Shown: piece by piece, positions 56,999-64,000 of the stretch
Position numbering within the stretch: position 1 is the stretch's first letter
How the letters are laid out: every line of letters begins with the position of its first letter
Assembly: GCF_000276665.1 (NCBI RefSeq)
Contig: NW_004955475.1
Location: forward strand, 294,872 to 358,871
Source: Chinchilla lanigera
Lineage: Eukaryota; Chordata; Mammalia; Rodentia; Chinchillidae
Length of the DNA: 64,000 nucleotides
Reading direction: 5' to 3'
The notes under the pieces: model-generated
What the model saw: the letters and a program-made list of their open reading frames with translations, nothing else
The model's database searches: none
Told to the model about the DNA's origin: nothing
Program-made: the position numbers and the translations under genes

Positions 56999-58097
56999 TC
57001 AGGCCCCACTCTTAAAGGGCCCCTTCCCACAAAGAAAAGTATCTGTGCGATCAGGGAGTCTTGCCCAACAAGGTCTTTGGCCCTATCCTGTCTAGACCAT
57101 ACCTCAGGTACCCAGAGCCCCAGAATTCCCTGCCCAAATTTCTTGAGCTTACTTTTAGGAACTATGTGGTCTTATAATCAAGGTCCATCCTCTAGGCCCA
57201 CAGGGTGTCTAAAAGGGAAAGGCAGATAGGCAGGATGTGAATTATGAGTTGAGGTATATATACATATCTCAAGGTTTCATATGAACCACAGGCGGGAAGC
57301 TAAGTGGGAAGGGTCAAAGCCTTCAACTGGTACTATCCCTTGGCCCTGCCAATATGGAGCCAGGCAAGTCCAGAGATCCCTAAGCCTCAGGTTTGCAGAA
57401 GGGTCTAACCTTGAGTGTTGGACAGATTTGTGTTCAAATCTATGTAAGTGTGAGTCCATTCTCCTCTGTGAGCTCAGTTTCTGAGCACCATAAAATGGGT
57501 GTGATAATTCTGACTTCAGAGAATTGTGGTGAGGACTATAGAGTGACGTAGTGGTTATGATCACAGGCTTTGGGTCAGATGGGCCTGGATTTAAATCCTA
57601 GCCCTGCCCCTTCTTGCTATGTGACTTTCATCTCTAAGTTTTAGTTTCTTCATCAATATAATGGAGGTAATAATAGCACTAACCTGTGATCACTGGGAAC
57701 ATTATGGTTATAAAGAATATGTGATAACATTGGAAAATGCTTAAAAAAGAACAGGTTGCTTAATAACGGTCATGCAAATATTAGCTATGGTTGAATGGGC
57801 CTTCTGCATGCCCCCATCCCATGCCTAGTTTTATTTTTGCTATAGCACCTACCAGTATTTACCATACGTATCTTGTTTCTTTTCTGTCACTGACCTGACA
57901 TACACAAAAATGTTAGCTCCACAGGGCAAAAGTATTGTCTGTTTTGCTCACGGTTTCCAAGTGCCTAGAACAATGTAAGGCATACTGAAGCTGCTCTTCA
58001 AAAGTCAAGCGGCTGTCTGCCACACAGACAATGGAGGAAACACGTTTGGCCCTAAGAACAGATAAAATAAAGGCAAGGAAGCGTAAAGCCTAAAATG

Positions 58098-58381
58098 CAG
58101 CCAGGTGGCACTTAACTGCAATCCCAGCACTCTAGGAGGCTGAGGTAGAACGATCACATGTTTGAGCCTAGCCTAGGCAGTTTAGTGACTTAGTGAAATC
58201 CTGTATCAAAATAAATCTTAAAAAAAGAAGCCTAAAGCTGGGCATGGTGATGCATGCCTGTAATCCCAGCACTCAGGAGGCTGAGCCAGGAGGATCGCTG
58301 TGAAGTCAAGGCCAGCCTCAGCTACATAGTGAGTTCCAGGCCAACTTGAACTACACAGTGAGCTCCTGTCTCAAAAGGGAT
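58098..58381 (+). mobile_element. two B1 SINEs in tandem
   Basis: 58098-58223 is a decayed B1. 58231-58381 is a fuller B1 (gctgggcatggtgatgcatg) with both internal blocks (aggccagcctcagctacata / aggccaacttgaactacaca). Both are in plus orientation. Confidence 0.8.
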
Positions 58382-58632
58382 GAGGGGGTGCCTAAAATAC
58401 TTAAGAACCTGTAGATAGTTCAGTTCAACTTGAGTGGAAGGTTAGGAAGGTAATAGAATGACTAGAAAGGTGAGTGGGACTGTGGCCTTACCCAAAGGAA
58501 CATTCAAGAGCTTCCCTAGACCACAAGTGGAATGAAGGCCTACATGTCACAGCCAGGAAGGAAAAAAAGGACTAGGGAGAGGTAAATATGTTTCCTAAGT
58601 TTAAGTGACACTCAAGTTCAAGTTAAAGTTCA

Positions 58633-58741
58633 GGGGCTGGGTATTTAGCTCAGCGGCAAAGTGCCTGCCTGGCAAGCGCAAGGTCATGAGTTCGGTTCCC
58701 AGTACTGGAGAAAAACCAAAAAAAAGACAAAAAAAAAAAAA
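58633..58741 (+). mobile_element. young ID SINE with 12-bp target-site duplication
   Basis: Plus-oriented ID (gggtatttagctcagcggca, tgagttcggttcccagtact) with an A-rich tail containing ACC. It lies between perfect copies of agttaaagttca at 58621-58632 and 58742-58753. Confidence 0.93.
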
Positions 58742-58921
58742 AGTTAAAGTTCAAGCAGGACAATGTGAAAGGAAAAAAAAAGCTTTTGAAAGTTGACTCA
58801 GGATAGAGGAAGACTCTATTCTAAGGAGCCCTCTGAGCCAAGAATCAGACCTAGAAGTAAGAAGCAGAAGCAGGTACAGAAGACAGGTGGACTGAGGTAA
58901 TGGTGACATCCAAGAACATCT

Positions 58922-59083
58922 CCCGGTTTTGTTCTGTTTTGCTTTTTGGTTTTTGAGACAGAATCTTGCACAGGCTGGCCTTGAACTCACTATGTAGCCC
59001 AGGTTGGCCTCGAACTTATGGCAATCCTCCTGCCTCAGCCTCCTGTGTGCTGGGATTACAGGTGTGCACCTCCACCCCCATTT
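58922..59083 (-). mobile_element. B1 SINE
   Basis: Minus-oriented B1 (ttgagacagaatcttgcaca, gtgtgctgggattacaggtg). Confidence 0.85.
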
Positions 59084-60115
59084 CTTATGAAAATTAGTAG
59101 AAGAGCTACTGTTAGGTGAACCACGGGACAAATAAGAAGGCTTGATTGCTTTCAGCAATGGACCCAAAAACATCAAAGGCAAAGATGGTAGCCAGGATAC
59201 AAAAGGAAGGCCATGATGGTTTTGGTGGCTCACTGTCCTTCTCCTGGCTACTATGAGCCCTTGCTTACCATAACTCACTGAACAAGTTCCAAGATGACAC
59301 GATGATGGTGACAATGATGACAAAGACTGCTTCATACTTCAAATGAAATATCTGCCTACCACATTTATATTTTGAGGGAAAAAAATGATAGGTAGAGGCT
59401 ACAACCAAGAAAGCCCTGAGGGGCCAAGCAACAGAGTGTGAACTTCACCCTGTAACTGTGGGGCTTGACCCAAGGAGTGATAAGGTCAAATGCTTCCTCC
59501 ATAGAGAATGCCTCCCCTAATCTCATGCTCCTTTCAACTTGAAACGAATACTATAGAGTATATAATCATAAAAAAATAAGCAGGCTGTATTTCGTCCTTA
59601 GCATGCCCTGCTTTATAATGATGCAAATAATAATAAAGTTACTATTTATTATGCACCTGCCATGGTCCAGGACTTGTGGTACTTTCACACAGCCACGCAA
59701 GGTAATTGTTTTTCTCATTGCCTGGACACAGAACTGAGGCTCAGAGGATCGATGCGATTTACCCAGAGTTACACAGCTAAAAAGCAGGGGAAATGAGATT
59801 CAAATCTGGGTTTGTCTGACTCCAAAACCAAAGCTTTAAACCACTATAGCTTCTGTTCCTTCTGTCATCCGAGAGGCAAGGGATGCTTCATCTCCCACAT
59901 CAGCCAGCAAGCTTAGCCTCGCTGCCTCATCTGCCTTCCGTCTCCCCTCCACACAGCGCAGCCCAAAGCCCCACTCCAAGAACATTCAGGTCCAATTTCT
60001 AGAGGAGACAATCACTCAAGGATGAAAAAGAGGCAGCATCCAAAAATGAAAGTGAGAGTAGACACAAGTATTGCAGCCCAGACCAGCTCAGCGCGTTATG
60101 ATGAGAGGGGGTGGG

Positions 60116-60118
<3 letters not shown>

Positions 60119-60159
<41 letters not shown>
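60119..60159 (+). repeat. (GA)n microsatellite
   Basis: A 41-base GA tract preceded by a short G-run. Confidence 0.98.
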
Positions 60160-60163
<4 letters not shown>

Positions 60164-61539
60164 AATGGCTTTCCAGCCTTTTCTTCTTTCCTCCCTCTGC
60201 TGGAAGCAGAGGGATGGAGATTCAGCCATGATGGGAAAGGAAGTGGGTGGAATGGGGAGCAGCTATCGCAGTCTGCTGCTGCAGAAGCCTCAGCTCAGCC
60301 TCCAAGCTCCTTCCTGTGTGCCCGAGGCCTGTCTCTGGCCCACCTGCTCCCACTGCCTGAGCAGGGAGACTGGGCTGTTCTCCAAACACCCCACCAATCC
60401 TAGAAACGCCTGGCTCACAGCAGATCAAGAGCCTCTCAAGTCACAAAGAAGGCACCCAAAAAGGCAGAGGGGCTGGCCCAGGGCTCCTGGGGGAGGCTGG
60501 GGGCAGACCCCAGGTGTCATTCCTTCACAGAGGCCCCCGTGACTGCGTGGTTTCAGTGGCAGAAGCTGAGGAAAGGAACACTCTAGGGCTGCTAGAGGAA
60601 TGCTCACAACAGGCTGGGGCCAGCAGCAACATGGCATCAAAATGAGGTCATCCAAGCTCAGCTCTCTGGGGGGTTTTAATAGTTGTCATCTTCAATCTGT
60701 ATTGAGAAGGCAAAACAATCATTTTTTACAGTAGCTTTAGTCTAAGTTTATATCTCAAGAGCATATTGTTTACCTCCTTTCTGTCCCAGGACCTCACTAA
60801 AATGAAAGTGAAAGAATAAAATAAAGCCTGAACTCATACCAAGAAAGAGGATAGAAGAAGGTGGTGTCAGCGGGTGAGAGAGTTCAACGAATTTCTGGAA
60901 GCAAAAAATAAACACAAGAGTGTTCCGGGTTGAGGGAGAGCCAAGAACACCATGTAGGGCGTTCCAGTTGAGGAGGGAGTCAGTCAGGCCCTCGGAGGCC
61001 CAGAGACACTCCAAACTTGGCAACAGTAGATGATCAGGGGACTGAAGACAGGGGGGATAAAGTGAAGGTATGTACAGGAAATCCTTCCTCCTTTGCCACT
61101 CAATCCCTGGATATAGGCTGCTTGACATTCACCCCTAGGCAAAATATCAGGATACTCTGTTACAGGAATTAAGGGACAAAAAAAAAAAAAAAAAGAGGAT
61201 AGAAAGAAAAATGGAAAGAAAGCTTTTTTAAATAAGGGGGGAGGGGGTGAAGGGAGGGGACGGGAATGGGAAAAAAAGCAGCAGCAAGATATATCATGTA
61301 TAGATAGGTACAAATTCCCTATGATGAATGTGATCATTATGTATACCCAAAATCTACCCCAAAATGTCCCAATAAAATGTTAAACACACACAAAAATAAA
61401 CTATCTGGGATGGATTAGGGTACCTAATAACATGTTAGTACCCCCCCCCACAGAGTGCTTTTCATTTTTGCACTTGGGGATGTACCCACTGTAACAATCT
61501 GCTCTCTGCCAGCTCACCAAAATAAAGCCAGAAGTGGTC

Positions 61540-62100
61540 AAATGAAACTGGATATGCAAATATCACAGCAAGACTTCATTAACTCAATTCATAAGCTATA
61601 AAATAGAAAGCATAAGAGAAAAGGTAAGCAGCTTATAGGATCAACTATAATCTTCAACATCTAACTAACAGAAATTCCAGAAAGAGAAAATAGGAAGTAA
61701 AGGGGAAGGAATTATCAAAGAAATAATGTAAGAAGAGACAGTCTTTCAAATTGAAAGAGTTCCTTGAGTACCAAGTAAAATGAATTAAAAAGCAGACCTT
61801 GATCAGAGTGTTAAATAAGTGTTGGAGTTACAAAACGATGTATCATTTGTGATACAAGCACTTTTCTGTATGCATATTAGATTTCAGAATGTTTTAAAAT
61901 TCCTCTATTATTAGACATGAAGAAGGGAATAAGGGGAGGGGAGGGGGTATAAAGGAGGGGAATGAGAGAGTGAATACAAAAAAAAGTTAGATGCATGTAG
62001 GAAAATACCACATTGAAACCCAGTTTTTTCTAAAATTAACAGGCAGTAATAAAAATCTTCAAGTAAAATGATATTCCCAGAAGATATGCTAAGGTTATCC
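61540..62100 (+). mobile_element. old L1M 3'-region fragment
   Basis: Sense-oriented LINE-like text (tctttcaaattgaaagagtt, gattttagaatgttttaaaa-like segments). Low-certainty family call from memory. Confidence 0.4.
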
Positions 62101-62140
62101 TACGTTTTCAAGGAACGCCACACAACAGTAAGAAAATAAG

Positions 62141-62142
<2 letters not shown>

Positions 62143-62176
<34 letters not shown>

Positions 62177-62185
62177 ACACACACA
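62143..62185 (+). repeat. (AC)n microsatellite
   Basis: An AC tract with one TA interruption. Confidence 0.97.
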
Positions 62186-62945
62186 GAAAAGAAAGTTCTG
62201 GTCCAAATACAAAACACAGTAAAAGGTAGCATGATTTTGAACAATTGATAGAGCTCACAAAAGGAAAATTTACTTGACCTTGATACTAGGAATATTCTTC
62301 TGGTAGTACAGTCGTTGTGACAGTGGAACTGTGGAAAATGAGGAGCGATTATAGTACACTATTTGGCTCTGCAGTGAATAATAGTGACAGTCATAATCAC
62401 ATAAACACGGTATATTGGCAGTCAACCTTTATCAACAGTCTCTCTAGACAAAGCACCGAAGACCTGATTACTTTTACAGAACAGAATGTAAATGTAATCA
62501 ACCATGCTGGATACACAGTACAGAACACAGAGAGCAGGTGGTGGAAGAAGGAAAGGAGAGATAGAAAGAAGGAGGGGCGCTAAAAAAAATGTTTCACAAA
62601 ATGAGTACTCAAGAGTTACTAAAGAGTATCGAATACTCTTTAAAACAGTATCTAATAAAGTTACAAAGCTAATCAACAGAGGAAAGCAAATGGTAATATA
62701 ACTATCAAAATGTAGCACAGAGGCAGGGAGAAAGTCAAGTATTTGAAACAAGCTAAATTCTGACAGCAGAAAAGAAATAAGAAATGTTTCAAACTGATAA
62801 AAAAAGAAATAACTGTTGAAACAAATTATTTAGAGATGCAAAGTTACCAGGAGAAAAACTAAATGTTAAAAGGGGTCACCTTTTGGGAGTAGGAAGTGGG
62901 AAACAAGGAGACATTGGTTTTTCTCTTTCCTTTAAAAATGCTTTA

Positions 62946-63040
62946 TTAGGGGCTGGGGATTTAGCTCAGCGGCAAAGCACCTGCCTGGCAAGCGCAAGGT
63001 CGTGAGTTCGGTTCCTGGTACCAGAGAAAAACCAAAAAAA
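62946..63040 (+). mobile_element. young ID SINE with 13-bp target-site duplication
   Basis: Plus-oriented ID (ggggctggggatttagctca, tgagttcggttcctggtacc) with tail agagaaaaaccaaaaaaa. It lies between perfect copies of taaaaatgcttta at 62933-62945 and 63041-63053. Confidence 0.93.
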
Positions 63041-63696
63041 TAAAAATGCTTTACTTTTGTTAGTGCATGTTCGTAGTACATAATGATTACATTTCTCACG
63101 GGGAGTTAGAACACGAAGTAACTTAATTCTGTTTCCATCTTCTCCCCCTTCCCTCTCTCGGTCTCTCTCTATTTTTTTTATTATTTCAGTATATTTTGGT
63201 TTTTACGACACAAGCCCTTGTATGCATATGCTGCTTGTTCTCCCCTACATGCAGAAGTTAAAAAGTTGAAGCTAAAAAGCTAAAACGTTGCTTTGCTAGA
63301 AGCGAAAGTAGAACCGTGGTCACAGAGACTGGGGAGGGCAAGCAGGAAAGCTGACGGAGCGGAGACGGTTAATGGCGCCAAGGATGCTGGTGGATAGGAG
63401 TAACTTCTAATGTTCTACAACACAGTAGGGTGACTACGGTTGACAACATTTAATTGTATTTCAACACAGCTAGTAAAGAGGATTTTAAATGTTCCCAACA
63501 CAAAGAAATGGTGTATGTCTGAAATGAGAGATACGCTAATTACCCGGATCCAATCACTAAACATTGTATACATGCATTGAAGTACCACACTACACCCCAT
63601 AAATATACACAATTGCTATGTGTCAAATAAAAATATATGTTTAAAATATTATATGTATATATGGCTTTGGTTTAAATCTTATGCTTTGTTGTTGTT

Positions 63697-63815
63697 TGAC
63701 ACAAGATCTTGCTATATTGCCCAGGCTGGTCTCAAACCCCTGGGCTCAAGTGATCTTCCTGCCTCAGCCTCCTGAGTACCTGGGATTACAGGCATATACC
63801 ACCATCCCCAGCTGC
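63697..63815 (-). mobile_element. B1 SINE
   Basis: Minus-oriented diverged B1 (gacacaagatcttgctatat, gagtacctgggattacaggc). Confidence 0.8.
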
Positions 63816-64000
63816 TTTAATTTAACTTCTGAAAACAAGTCCCTTCTCTCTCTTTGGACCTCTGTCTTTCATACTGTATATACAAAATGGAGAGCGTGAT
63901 GATCTGAGTTATAGATATGAGGTGCTGTTCTCCAATCTCTGCTTCTCTTTGGAGCAGGAGCACGAGAGGTGTGTGAAGGGCTACCTAACCCCTCGGCTCT

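Larger units (their letters stand above)
47744..64000 (-). other. part of intron 1
   Basis: More than 16 kb with no recognisable coding exon, CpG island or start region, so exon 1 and the main promoter lie beyond 64000. MIR copies lie at about 48090-48290 (plus), 49690-49920 (minus), 57545-57800 (plus) and 59640-59850 (minus). Other elements are listed separately. Confidence 0.75.

Noticed and set aside
62946..63040. tRNA-like sequence with A and B box
   Set aside because: It is an ID retroposon with a target-site duplication and A-tail, not a tRNA gene. The same holds for the other ID copies.

Overview
The window is 64 kb of mammalian, apparently X-linked, nuclear DNA from a rodent. It lies inside one large gene, IQSEC2 (BRAG1), which is read on the minus strand. 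IQSEC2 is a guanine-nucleotide exchange factor for ARF GTPases of the excitatory postsynaptic density. Eight coding exons can be placed to the base. Each has GT/AG boundaries, and their phases join without a frameshift or stop. From 5' to 3' on the minus strand they are: a 30-nt microexon (47743-47714), exon 3 (12582-12321), exon 4 with the IQ motif (11427-11026), exon 5, large and Ser/Pro-rich (9021-8126), exons 6, 7 and 8 of the Sec7 domain (6554-6393, 5922-5800, 4482-4316) and exon 9 (814-675). Exon numbers assume the 30-nt exon is exon 2 of the long isoform. Exon 1 with the long-isoform start codon lies above 64000. The PH domain and C-terminal exons lie below position 1. No other protein-coding gene, tRNA or rRNA could be supported on either strand.

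Layout: 1-12582 is exon-dense, with introns of 0.5-3.5 kb. 12583-47713 is a 35-kb intron 2, and 47744-64000 is part of intron 1. The most interesting non-repeat object in intron 2 is a candidate alternative exon at 34492-34587. It has a strong donor, a pyrimidine tract plus CAG acceptor, an open frame of 96 nt, and an ATG whose frame joins exon 3 in exactly the phase the 30-nt exon uses. It lies beside about 0.9 kb of purine-rich (+ strand) DNA and could be a first exon of a short isoform or a cassette exon. Other non-coding signals are perfect or near-perfect RFX X-box motifs (13545, 17761/17786, 44033-44147) and an AT-rich homeodomain-motif block near 40.6-40.8 kb.

The rest is mostly interspersed repeats: B1-type 7SL SINEs, tRNA-derived ID SINEs, B1+ID composites (B1-dID type), many MIR copies, old L1M fragments, two Tigger-like DNA transposons and many microsatellites. 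B1, ID and B1-dID together with no recognisable B2 point to a non-muroid rodent. The young ID form suggests Castorimorpha (beaver/kangaroo-rat side), but that is a low-confidence inference. Several ID and B1 copies have perfect 9-17 bp target-site duplications, so these families were active recently. One 100-N assembly gap is at 31712-31811.
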